Of a DNA stretch of 64,000 nt, positions 37,190-47,552 are shown in pieces. The DNA is from Capsicum annuum. Its lineage: Eukaryota; Streptophyta; Magnoliopsida; Solanales; Solanaceae. The stretch is taken from positions 17,695 to 81,694 of the forward strand of contig NW_025862144.1 in assembly GCF_002878395.1 (NCBI RefSeq), read 5' to 3'. The translations under genes and the position numbers were made by a program. Every line of letters begins with the position of its first letter. Position 1 is the first letter of the stretch. Below the pieces are notes generated by a model that had not been told where the DNA came from, made no database searches, and saw only the letters and a program-made list of their open reading frames with translations.

Positions 37190-37396
37190 TGTTCTAAAAT
37201 GGAAGGAAAAGTTGAATTAGATAGAGAGTTTAAATTGAGCTCCTACTCATTCGCACGATATAAACACTAAAAAAAGGAAAATATTTCCTAAAACATCTCA
37301 TAGCCTCTTGTCAGTAAGTGTGACGTGCTTCACACCTATGCACAAGACTCTACTTGACATAGCTTTTGGAATCCCTATGATGCATTAAAACCTTAT
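37190..37396 (-). other. Element B leader
   Basis: Untranslated stretch between PBS and gag. The sense strand holds AAGTAGAGTCTTGTGCATAG and CACACTTACTGACAAGAGGC, blocks shared with A, C, J and N1 leaders. Confidence 0.7.
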
Positions 37397-37408
37397 ACTC
37401 TGATACCA
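37397..37408 (-). other. Element B primer binding site
   Basis: The minus strand reads TGGTATCAGAGT, 11 of 12 matches to the initiator-Met complement, four bases from the LTR. Confidence 0.88.
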
Positions 37409-37412
37409 AATT

Positions 37413-38412
37413 TATAACGCCCTGAGAGTACACCTTGGACGCCACACGGTGCCTACTGGCCCAAGGACCATAAGCTAACCCATGTTGGTACCTGCTGTGA
37501 GCACTGAACAAAATGATGGGGAATATGTGCGGAACTTAACTAACAATGCCATAAGGTTTAAATACAAAAAAATTATACTACATCGAGATACTAAAAACAT
37601 TACGTAAGACTGTCAATAGCATCTAATAATTGAATAACTGACTAAAACTGTGTGAAAGCCTCTAACTGACTTACTGTAGAGTTGATAGGACAAGCCCCCA
37701 ACTAACTTTGCCTGACTAAATAACTAAACTACTGATATATTAAATGTATAATAACTTATCTTTAAAGGATGAGGATTCACGACTGTTGACTATTGCTGAT
37801 AGGCTAATCTGTCTAGGTACGGCCAGGAACCCAGACATTCACAACTATGATATAAGACATCATAGCGCAAGAAAAAAGTATGAAGTCAGTACTTTGAATG
37901 TACTAGTCTGCTAAATGAGGTTAGTCTAATATGCATGCTTTCGTGTTCATGAGTAATAACTGACTAAATTTATATCATGAGGTATAGAGTAAAAATGCAT
38001 AAAAACTCTAAAGACGGATAATACATGACCAAGCATAAAACATGAATTTAAAATAGTTTATGAATTGAAGTGCTGAGAATCTAATAACTGGGTAAACTGA
38101 TATTTATATCCTATGGTCAAGTAAACCTAAGACTGAACACTGAACTAGATACTATACCGACAGTGTGGGAGTTATCTATAACCAACATGTCCTAATATAT
38201 CATCAGGGTCTAACTTGTAACCCCACTTGGAAGAGTGTCAATACCGTGCCATGGGTACTAACACTGGTTGTATGGATCCAATAGAGTTGTGAATAATTTG
38301 AAGAATGGACAAGTAATCAAATGATAAAAGAAACATATGATATAACATACATAATAATTTTCATAGATTTTACGTATTTTTTCTTTAACATGCTCTAAGT
38401 ATAGGATGAGTA
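37413..38412 (-). repeat. Element B 5' LTR, truncated
   Basis: Starts TATAACGCCC (TG mutated to TA) right after the PBS and keeps about 1 kb of the LTR, U5 side. It ends near 38400-38430, where H-type interior sequence begins, and has no TSD there, so a deletion removed the U3 side. It does not overlap the part of the 3' LTR seen at 1-793. Confidence 0.75.
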
Positions 38413-38707
38413 TCATGCGTTTTTATTTATAAATCAATTCCTATTCAAGCAAGCTCCTCCCACTTCAATTTAAATGAACTTATACTAATGTATTATGTAT
38501 TTATGTCTTCTGTATGCCTAAGGTATGAACTCTCTATGCAACTCATGTCATGTTCCGATATCCAGACAAGAAGCAATAATGTCCCTCAGTGATCCAATAT
38601 TCCAAGTATCCAAGTCATATATTATCTTTCTCATGATCCAAACCTATGTCTCAAAGCATCCTTGGTTCTAAGAAAACATGTTTCTGTATGTCACAGAATC
38701 ATTTTAT
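38413..38707 (+). other. Element H interior, piece 1
   Basis: Matches the complement of about 23220-23500 in element C (shared CAATTCCTATTCAAGCAAGC and TCCCTCAGTGATCCAATATT). No coding similarity. Confidence 0.75.
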
Positions 38708-40815
38708 TATCACAACCCGAGCCAAGCCCCGGCCGTGATGGGCATCCCAAACCATAATGGCCCAAGCCCTCTTTTCTTTCTGACAACCATGTCCATCGTT
38801 CAAACAATATAAGAGATGTGGAAGTTTCAACATATCGTCACATGGTCATTATAATAGTTCAACTAAATAATTCCAAAGATGAAATTTCAAAAAAACTTCG
38901 AACAATACTTAACATGAGTCTGCGAAATCTCTAGTACATAAAAATCAACATCTAACTTAAACCTAGGACAAGGACCCAGTTGAACTAATACCATAATGAA
39001 ATAACAATACTCTAAGAATGGCCTTCCGAAGTAAGCGATGCTCACCAACTGCACACTTCTATTTGTCAAATCTACAGTCTAGCGGGACCCCTGGACTAAG
39101 CCTCAGACCCTAAAATATAGGGGGTCAATACAGAAGTACTAGTATGCGGAGTAATCTTAAAAAAATACAACTTTTATACAACATACATTAGACATATTAT
39201 AAAACATGTTAACGCAAAATCATTTGAAAACACATGGGAATAGTTTAATTGATTTTTGACAATAATGCAACACTATTGAGTTAGATAGTACACCCTACAA
39301 TTCACATTTTCACCGACTGGCAAATCTCGGTTGCCGCCAAGATTGGAGTACTAATGAGGGGAAAATACACAAGATCACACAGGAGGGTGCCACAGCCCCA
39401 ATCAAGTCAATATGTCATGGTTGGGCTCAAGATCACACAATAGGGCTCCTAAACATAGGTCCTAAGTTAGGATGACATAGTACTAGGAACGCAAGATCAC
39501 ATAGCAGGGTACCAAGTTCCCATGTTGGTAAATCACGGTTTCCAGCATAGAGTCATCTGACTCGTTCTTTCTTCAGATAAACATCTAACTCAAACCAATC
39601 ATGCTTTAAGTATGATATAAGGAAAACATATATCACGCTCACAACATTCCTTTCATTCAAGGCAATTCTTCCATGAGGTATCATCATACCCTGCCTTGCA
39701 TGTCTCAGTACTACATCAATTCTCAAAACTTCTTCTGCAATTCATAATATGGAAACCAATAAGACAACCATACACCAACACATGCATAATGATTCCCATT
39801 CCCAACACATAATAGTCAAGAAATTCCATCATTTATAAAGTTGTACAATAGTGGATGTAAAACTCATGCTCTCAATAGTTTATCAATAGTATAATGTGGA
39901 GTACATAAAACATCATCATGGAAATTAAAAGATTCACAACGCATGCTCATAACACCTTTCAAAATTTAAATCACATGTCCACCATTTCATCAATTAAGAT
40001 ATATAAGAAAACAACCCCACGATTTTTCAATATTCTTCTCAAAACCATATCACAATACATGTTTTTTGTGTTAAAACAAAACCCCACTTATAATTACATA
40101 CATACATTAGTAAAAATTAAAAATCTTGTTTAAACTCATATCAAAATAATGCCCATGAGATTAGGACAACCCCATGCACCTTATTTTGTTAAGTGGAGAG
40201 AGAAACCCAAATCATAATTGAGTCTTTTGGAGTTCTTGGCCTTGAGAATGAACTTTGATCTCAATAAAAGGAACTAGGGTTTTGATTTGAGATAATAAGA
40301 GTAGTTTTTGATGTATTTTTCCCTATAAATGATTTAATTTCATGTTTGTGTGAATTAGGGTAAAGGAAAATAACCCATTTTCCCTTTAAAATATGGAGCT
40401 TGACTATAAAAAAAATGCACGAGCCGGACTAGCCATGGCGCAGCGGGCTCTAGAGTACCGCTCAAGGCGAGGCACTGCGACCTCTATCGCGGCTCACCTA
40501 GGTGCCAGACTATGTAGGGTGCCGCGGGCATATCTCCCTGAGCTGCTATTTTGGGGTACCAAACATGCCCTTATGCTTGTCCAAAAATTCTGAAACTCAC
40601 CCGAGATGTACTATTGACTTTCTCGATCATGAATCAACTTAAACATTAACTTTTCAAGGTAGGAAAGGTGAAAAATAAAATCATCAAAGATTAGGATCTC
40701 AAAATGTGACAAAGTCCTTTTCTTAATTCTTAGAAAGAAAAACTTCATTCAAGTTGTCAGCTCATTAAACATACTACAAACAGATATCAAGCCAAGAAAA
40801 TTATGGGGCATTACA
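38708..40815 (-). mobile_element. Solo LTR G inserted in H interior
   Basis: A single LTR of 2108 bp, TATCACAACCC (TG to TA) to GGGGCATTACA, flanked by the TSD TTTAT (38703-38707 and 40816-40820). The outer end (ACAACCCGAGCCAAGCCCCG) is close to that of C and, in complement, H. It contains a GC-rich block at 40420-40545 with a GAGCC..GGCTC stem (40421-40425 with 40446-40450). The 66-codon plus frame 40393-40593 lies over that block and has no known domain. Confidence 0.95.
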
Positions 40816-41595
40816 TTTATGCCAGAATTAGCCAAAGCAATAAAGTTGTGTGAACTTATGACCATCTCGGCTCTAATAGTAAGAAGCAATACCTTCAAGT
40901 ATTAATCTTTGTCTCAATCATTGACTTTATCAATTTCAGCCTTATGTCATAGAAATCATGAGATATGTGTACCCATGTTTCTCACCATAGGATGTCCTAA
41001 GAAATCATGTTGTGTTGTGGTTATGCTGAATGACCCTTACTTATGATCCAAACACTTTATATCTGAAGCACTCCGTGTCTATTCTATCGTATCTTCACTT
41101 TATGTTACTTCTTGAGTAGTTCAATAAGTATAAGCTATGAATTGACAAGTGTTACATCTATTCATGATGTTTAGGCTCGAGTCCCTCAATAACCCTTCGT
41201 ATGTCAGTATGACAGTGGTTGTGAAAGTGTGGTACTGTGTTGGGTAGGGGAGTAGATGTTTTTGAAGATGGATATATTGATGTGACTTCCATAGCTAAGG
41301 TCATAGAAGAAGGAGGAAGAAGGAGCTGACCTTTCATTACGTGAGATAATTAAGGAGTTATGTGGTGAAAATCTTAGTGAGAATGATTAAATTAGCTAGT
41401 CTTAGTTTGGAGATCCATGAAGTGGGTGTATTAATGATAGGCCTAAATTTTGTGTTTAATGAAAACACAAACCAGTATACCGTGTGTTTAGTATTCCTCG
41501 AATTAAGACTTGATGTTGTTGGATTATAGTGACAGGGTGAGGTGATTTCTTCATATGATGTAGAGTGCAGGGTCCCGTAGTTTAGTTAGCACCTT
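40816..41595 (+). other. Element H interior, piece 2
   Basis: Matches the complement of about 22750-23150 in C (shared ATGTTGTGTTGTG, and the CGTGTCTATTCTATCGTATC region). The G-rich sense strand (GTGTTGGGTAGGGGAGTAGA) fits the skew of the family. No coding similarity. It ends with ACCTT (41591-41595), the TSD of element I. Confidence 0.75.
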
Positions 41596-43232
41596 TGTAA
41601 CTCCCCGAAAAATGGGTCTCGGAGCGTGACACGGTGCTTGAGGCTACGAGTAGCCCCAAGCTAACCCTTTAAGCTATTTTCATTCAGTTCAACACAAATC
41701 AACGAGGTTTCCATAAATAACCCTCAAATATCAACAGAGTAATCATCATCCAAGAATAAAAAAAATTCAGAAAGATAACAAAATACGACTTATTAATCAA
41801 CTCCCAACATCTATACTAGTCAGGAAGCCTCTAAGAAAATCAATAAAACCAGCGAGCCATTGAGACATGCCCGAACTGACTCATACTCAGTTATCAAATG
41901 AAAACAATTCCGTGAAACCAACATCAGACATCACGTCCTCTAAACATGAGGACTCACCATGACAGAGGATATAGAACAGCGTGCCCAAAGAATCACTGTC
42001 GAACCTGGAACTGAGCACCTGAACCTACAATCTGAGAAAATGCATTCCATATCCGAAGATGTGGGTCAGTACCATGGAAAAGAACCGAGTATATGGGGAT
42101 GTATGCAGTTTTATAAACATCATCATCATAAATATTTATTAGAAATATGCAGGATGTATGAAAGACTCACATAGCTCGAAAAAATCATCATAATCATGAG
42201 AGGATGAAATAAGTACAATAACACATATGAGTCATCATATAATTTTTCAATCACTTTCAGTTCATCAAGAATATCAATTCTCATAATGTAAATATCATTT
42301 AAATCTTTCAAAAGAATAACTTTCACAATTCCACTTTCAAATCAATTCACCATTCACCATAGACACAAGGAAACACACACACACTAGGAGATCCTATAAC
42401 CGACATAAACCATGTGAGCCACATGGAGTCCAACGTCCAACCCACATTGGGGCGAGCTGTCCTATCCTTGCCATCAGAGTAGGACTATCGATATCAAATC
42501 CACACACACTAGTGATCACTATATAAATACATCTAATAGGCTTTAATATAGAGTTTGGATGGATTTTGGGTGAGGGGAATGACGAAAACTCCCCTAAAAA
42601 TCAAATAATTCTTGAATCTGTCCTTTGGTGGACTGTTTTGATAGTCTGAAGTAGATCAACCATAACATTTTACTCCGATCTCCAAATTGGATGAAACCAA
42701 TTTCATTAGAAAGCGGACTCTCATATCTTTCTGTTGATATTTAGTATCTCACTCAAGTCATTGTGTACGAGGAGTTATGATTATTTGAAGTTGACCCAAA
42801 AATTTTCTTTTGGTAGGCTGAAGTAGATCGATCATAACTTTTTGCTCCGATAGACAAATTGGATGAAACTAATTTTATTGGAAAGAGAACTCGCAGAGCT
42901 TTCCATTGTTACATAGTAGATCACCCAGATCATTATGTACAAGGAGTTATGATTGTTTAAAGTTGGAGCAAAAATAAGCCAGGCCTCAGTACTTTTTCCT
43001 GCACGTTTAACTGTTCATACTATTCATGATTCGATTGAAATGTTCATAACTCGTCGCTCGGGTGTCCGTTTTGGATGATCCACATATCGTTGGAAATCTT
43101 ATTTGATACTCTACTCAATGGATGGTCATAATCTAAGACATTTCATACAAAAAATTTATAATTCATTCTAGAAGATAGATCCCAACACGTTTATGCACAA
43201 AATTTCAACGAAAAATTTCCTGGGGTATTACA
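41596..43232 (-). repeat. Element I 3' LTR, internally deleted
   Basis: 1637 bp, TGTAACTCCCC to GGGGTATTACA. At about 42519 the sequence jumps from ATCACTATATAAAT to the CTAATAGGCTTTAATATAG region, skipping about 730 bp that are present in the other LTR and in N1. Frames 41959-42174 and 42126-42326 lie in it and have no known domains. Confidence 0.9.
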
Positions 43233-43247
43233 TCATCCCCCCCTGGA
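43233..43247 (-). other. Element I polypurine tract
   Basis: The minus strand reads TCCAGGGGGGGATGA before the LTR, preceded in sense by CATTTGAGGATAAATG, a variant of the common inverted repeat. Confidence 0.82.
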
Positions 43248-43433
43248 AACATTTATCCTCAAATGATGCTAGACATGCCAAGATTTGATAGGGAATAGAG
43301 CATCCAGCTGAAACTAGTCGTTAGACTCATCACCACATCGTTGCAACATAGAATGCATAAATTGAAGAAACTACAGCTGAACACATAATAAATAACAGCT
43401 GAACTGCTACAACTTTTATCAAAAGTGCATGAT

Positions 43434-43830
43434 TTAGGAAAAAATAGTACCTTCGGCTTGATCGGAGTTCACAGAAAATAGGTGCCGGTACTTGAATCGC
43501 ATATCTGCCTCAACTTCCCAAGTTGCACCCTCAACAGATTGGTTTCGCCACAACACCTTGACCAAGGGAACTTCTTTGTTCCTTAGTCTTCGGATACTAA
43601 AATCAAGAATCTTAACAGGAATCTCATCAAAAGAAAGATTTTCTTGAATATCAGCATTCACAGTGGAATGCACTACCACAACATCGTTAATATGCTTTCT
43701 AAGCATGGAGACATGGAATATTGGATGAACAGAGGACAACTTGAAAGGCAACTCAACCTCATAAGCTACCTTACCAACACGACTAATAATTTTTTAAGGA
43801 CCAACATAACGAGGACTAAGCTTCCCCTTT
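43434..43830 (-). pseudogene. Element I integrase C-terminal end with chromodomain-like tail
   Basis: Minus-strand open part 43434-43751 reads KLSSVHPIFHVSMLRK, the end of the integrase C-terminal domain, then PVKILDFSIRRLRNKEVPLV, VLWRNQ, EGATWEVEADMRFKYRHLF, a chromodomain-like tail typical of Tekay-type chromoviruses. It is one frame off from the integrase core: a one-base loss in a G run around 43823-43826 accounts for the shift, and one stop follows it. The 96-codon plus frame 43644-43934 is a shadow. Confidence 0.88.
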
Positions 43831-44452
43831 TTCCGAATATCTTCACCCCCCTCATAGGTAAAATTTTAAGATACACTAGGTCACCAACTTCAAACTCAAG
43901 GTATCTCCTTCTAACATCCGCATATGACTTCTGACGTCTTTGCACAGTTTTCAACCTTTCCCTAATCAACTTAACTTTTTCTATAGCCTCAAATACCAAA
44001 TCAGGACCACTCACAGCCGCTTCACCCACCTCGAACCAACCTATGGGTGATCTACAATTCCTCCCATATAAAGCTTCAAGTGGAGCCATGCCAATACTAG
44101 AGCAGAAACTGTTATTGTAAGCAAACTCTATCAACGGTAAGTGATCATCCCAACTTCCCTTAAATTCAAATGCACAAGCTCTCAACATATCCTCTAAGGT
44201 CTGGATGGTCCGCTCAGCCTGACTATCGGTCTGCGGATGAAAAGCAGAACTCAAAAGCACTTGGGTACCAAGACTCTTCTGAAAAGCTTTCCAAAATTGC
44301 GAAGTGAATTGAGTACCCCTATCCAAAATGATAGACAAGGGAACTCCATGCAATCTGACTAGCTTTCGGATATACAATCTAGCATATTCCTTAGTAGTAT
44401 ATGAAGTATGAACAGGCAAGAAATGAGCATACTTATTCAACCTATCAACCAC
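43766..44452 (-). pseudogene. Element I integrase catalytic core
   Basis: A 228-codon open stretch beginning just after a stop that splits DSI from VVVDRLNKYAHF. It keeps IILDRGTQFTSQFWKAF with the second catalytic Asp and AERTIQTLEDML with the Glu of the D,D-35-E set; the first Asp is in the neighbouring piece (NMDFVIGLP). The later residues FAYNNSFCSSIGMAPLEALYG are typical of the family. This enzyme inserts the cDNA. The last residues after the G-run frameshift are out of frame. Confidence 0.9.
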
Positions 44453-44455
44453 AAC

Positions 44456-44728
44456 CTAAATAGAATCATGATGGCATCGGGAAGGAGGTAAACCAATCAC
44501 GAAGTCCATATTTATCTCTTCCCACTTCCAGGTGGGAATACTAAACTCTTGCATCATACCACCAGGTCTTTGGTGTTCAACCTTAACCTGTTGGCATGTT
44601 GCAAACTTAGCTACAAACGCTGCTATATCTTTCTTTATGCCACTCCACCAGTAGATTTCCCACAAGTCTCGGTACATCTTGGTGGCACTAGGATGAATAG
44701 AATATCGTGCCCCGTGCGCTTCAGCCAT
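44456..44728 (-). pseudogene. Element I integrase zinc-binding domain and core start
   Basis: A 90-codon piece with the HHCC region: histidine in SIHPSATKMYRDL, then AKFATCQQVKVEHQRPGG. The first cysteine of the pair is replaced by Phe, so zinc binding is probably lost. It ends with INMDFVIGLP, carrying the first catalytic Asp, and then a TAG stop at 44453-44455. Same frame as the pieces on either side. The plus frame 44549-44866 is a shadow. Confidence 0.9.
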
Positions 44729-44734
44729 AATCCT

Positions 44735-45568
44735 CTATCTCAGATCATTAACATTCAGGACACACAATCTACCCTGCAATCTCAACACTCCATCTTCCCC
44801 TTGGGAGAAAACCTCTACTTTTTGGTCCTTGACTGCCTCCTTCAGTCTGACAAAACTAGCATCTAAGTATTGTTTTTCCTTCACTTCCGAAACCAAGGAG
44901 GATTCGAAACTACTCTGAACCCCTATACTACCTTTAGCAGAGTCAAACAACTTAACCCCCAATCTAGCTAAATGATGTACATCATGAGCCAACTCTTTCT
45001 TACTTTCTACCACATGCGAAACACTACCCATGGACACTCTACTGAGGCCATCCTCCACAATATTGGCCTTGCCCGGATGGTACAACACACTTATATCATA
45101 GTCCTTTAACAATTCTAACCATCGTCTCTGCCTAAGATTTAATTCTATCTGGGTAAACACATACTGCAGACTCTTATGATCAGTGAAAACATCAACATTG
45201 ACATCATACAAATAGTGTCTCCCGATTATCAAAGCAAACACAATAGCAGCCAACTCAAGATCATGGGTGAGGTAGTTTTTCTCATGGGGTTTCAACTGTC
45301 TAGAAGCATAAGCTATCACCTTACCCTTCTGCATCAGTACGCAACCCAACCCAACTTTCGAAGCATCACAGTACACCAAAAAACCATAAACACCATTAGG
45401 CAAAGTCAAAATAAGGGCTGAAGTGAGTCGAGTCTTCAACTCTTGAAAACTCTTCTCACAAGATTTGGACCATAAGAACTTCACTTTCTTTTGGGTCAAC
45501 CGAGTCATAGGAGACGCTATAGAGGAGAAACCCTTAACAAAACGGCGGTAATAGCCAGCTAAACCCAA
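44735..45568 (-). pseudogene. Element I RNase H domain
   Basis: A 277-codon open stretch: [20 protein letters not shown] (RT connection), then the RNase H words [60 protein letters not shown] and [15 protein letters not shown]. The catalytic acidic residues in YCDAS, DLELA, FTDHKS and EDGLSR are all recognisable. It is followed by a linker and a TAG stop at 44732-44734 before the integrase, and preceded by a TGA stop at about 45570-45572. The plus frame 45176-45421 is a shadow. Confidence 0.92.
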
Positions 45569-45574
45569 GAAACT

Positions 45575-46690
45575 TCAGATATCAATTGGAGAAATAGGTC
45601 TAGGACAATTTCTAATAGCTTCGGTCTTTTGGGGATTAGCTCTAATACCCTCGAAAAAAATGATATGACCTAGAAAAGCAACTGAACTTAGCCAAAACTC
45701 ACACTTACTGAACTTGGCAAACAACTTATGATCTCTAAGGGTTTGCAAGACAGTTCGGAGATGATCAGAATGTCCACCCTCACTACGGGAGTACACCAGT
45801 ATATCATCAATGAACACTATGACAAACATATTAAGATAAGGTCTGAACACTCGATTCATAAGGTCAATGAAAGCTGCTGCAACATTAGTTAACCCGAAAG
45901 ACATAACAAAAAACTCAAAATGACCATAATGCATTTGGAAAGCAGTTTTCGGGATGTCACACTCCCTAACTTTGAGTTGATGATAGCCGAAATGAAGGTC
46001 TATCTTTGAGAAATAACTTGCACCTTGCAATTGGTCAAACAAATAATCTATTCTTAGAAGGGGGTACTTATTTTTTACGATGACTTTATTCAGTTGGCGG
46101 TAATCAATGCACATACGCAAAGAGACATCTTTCTTGATTACAAACAACATAGAAGCACGCCAAAGAGAAACACTGGGCTTTATGAATCCCTTATCTAGTA
46201 GATCTTTGAGTTGCTCTTTCAACTCCTTATGTTCTGCAAGGCCCATACGGTAAGGAGAAATAGAAATGGGCTGAGTATCGAGAAGAAGATCAATCCCGAA
46301 CTCTATCTCTTTATCAGGAGGTATCCCTGGGAGATCATCCAGAAAGACATCAGAAAACTCATTGACGATTTTAACAGACTGGAGAGTTGGAGTCTCAAAA
46401 TTAGTGTCTTTGACTCTAACCAAATGGTAAATACACCCCTTGGAAATAAGCTTTCTAACTTTGAGGTAAGAGATAAAATGACTCTTGGGTGACACAAAAT
46501 TCCCAAACCACTCAAACACGGATGCAACCGGAAATTGAAACTTGATCACAAAGGTCCGACAATCAATAGAGGCATAAGAAGAATACAGCCAGTCCATACC
46601 TAGAATCACATCAAAATCTATCATGTCTAACTCAATCAGATCAGCCAACGAGATTCTATGAAGAATGGTAACAGGACACTTTTTATACAC
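45575..46690 (-). pseudogene. Element I protease end and reverse transcriptase
   Basis: A 371-codon open stretch, the longest in the window. It begins in the protease ([20 protein letters not shown]), passes a linker ([20 protein letters not shown]) and encodes [79 protein letters not shown] and the catalytic [12 protein letters not shown] near 45790. The FIDD pair is intact. It stops at PIDI, where a TGA interrupts the link to RNase H in the same frame. The first residues lie after a TAG stop near 46693. Frames 46211-46492 (plus) and 46303-46527 (minus) are shadows. Confidence 0.93.
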
Positions 46691-46882
46691 TTTCTAGGCA
46701 ATAATTGAATCAACCACTGGGTTAGAAACTAGGATAGGATAAGGAATAATCTCAGGATTCATTTCAAAATTCACAGCAATCAAAGGTGTAACTTATGAGA
46801 AACTGGATCCAGGATGCAACAAAGAATACACATCAAACTGAAATAGATGAAGCATACCAGTAACAACATCGGGAGAGTCCTC
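46691..46882 (-). pseudogene. Element I protease, active-site part
   Basis: Upstream of the long open stretch, the minus strand reads SPDVVTGMLHLFQFDVYSLL and then HPGSSFS, a stop, and VTPLIAV. The active-site Asp of the usual D-P-G-A-S word is His here, so the protease was already inactive or became so after insertion. Another stop follows before VYKKC. Confidence 0.78.
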
Positions 46883-47552
46883 CTATTCCTGGAGAGAAGG
46901 TAAAGCATAGAATCTATTCTGACGCTGCCCGACAACATTACTAGAAGAGGTGCCCTGAACTGGGGCTAGGAGAGTCACTGGAACTGGAGCACTAACAGTC
47001 TGAGTCTGGGTCTGAGGGCGATAGTCGCGACGCCCTTGTCCATCCTGTGGACAATCTCTAACTCTGTGACCCATGTCACCACACCAGAAACAACCCCTCT
47101 TCTCACCCTAACACTCACCCGAATGAGCCCTACCACACTTAGGACACAGGGGACGATTTGGATTACTGTTAGCACTATACTGGGACCTGGATGTATATGA
47201 CCTACTACCTTGCTTCTGCCTACCTCTAGGCATGGGAGCACTAGAAAATGACGATGTTGGCATAGACGAACGATCCTAATACTGAGGGAGACTCCCTCCC
47301 TGTGATCTACTCTAACCCTGTCCGTGCTGCTCGGATCTAGCTCTCTTATTCCCTCTCATTCTATCTCTCTCCTTAATCTTGTCTGCCTCAATCTATTGGG
47401 CATGAGTCATCAGCCTAGAAAGATACATATCACTATTCAGCATAGTAGACCTACATTTCTTAGCCACATAACTAGATACTCTAGTCACAAACTTACTCAT
47501 ACTAACCCGATTATCAGCCACTAAGTCAGGAGCATACTTGGCCAACTGATTG
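46883..47552 (-). pseudogene. Element I gag, C-terminal half with zinc knuckles
   Basis: The minus strand reads from the capsid end (QLAKYAPDLVADNRVSMSKF, then a stop after RLMTHAQ) through a basic region to MPRGRQKQGSRSYTS and two cysteine clusters: CPKCGRAHSGEC (CX2CX3HX4C) and CFWCGDMGHRVRDC (CX2CX4HX4C, about 47050-47090). Frame 46883-47074 is the true frame; 46975-47241 is out of frame. Zinc knuckles bind the RNA. The piece ends at about 47552, where it is fused to LTR sequence by a deletion. Confidence 0.86.

Larger units (their letters stand above)
1..38412 (-). mobile_element. Element B: degenerate Ty3/gypsy chromovirus-like LTR retrotransposon, host of nested insertions
   Basis: Minus-strand element reconstructed from pieces. 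From right to left: truncated 5' LTR (37413 to about 38412), PBS, leader, gag start (36745-37189), gag end with zinc knuckle, protease, RT, RNase H and integrase (19526 down to 16130), integrase end and chromodomain-like tail (1734 down to about 1040), PPT (797-808) and partial 3' LTR (793 down past the left edge). Elements A and C interrupt it; removing each restores continuity of the coding order. The gene order PR-RT-RH-INT and the chromodomain-like tail place it in Ty3/gypsy chromoviruses, probably Tekay/Del by LTR size. All coding parts have several stops. The right limit is a deletion junction against element H and is approximate. Confidence 0.85.

Noticed and set aside
40393..40593. 66-codon frame with an Ala/Arg-rich peptide in G
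   Set aside because: It coincides with the GC-rich hairpin cassette of a solo LTR; composition alone explains it.
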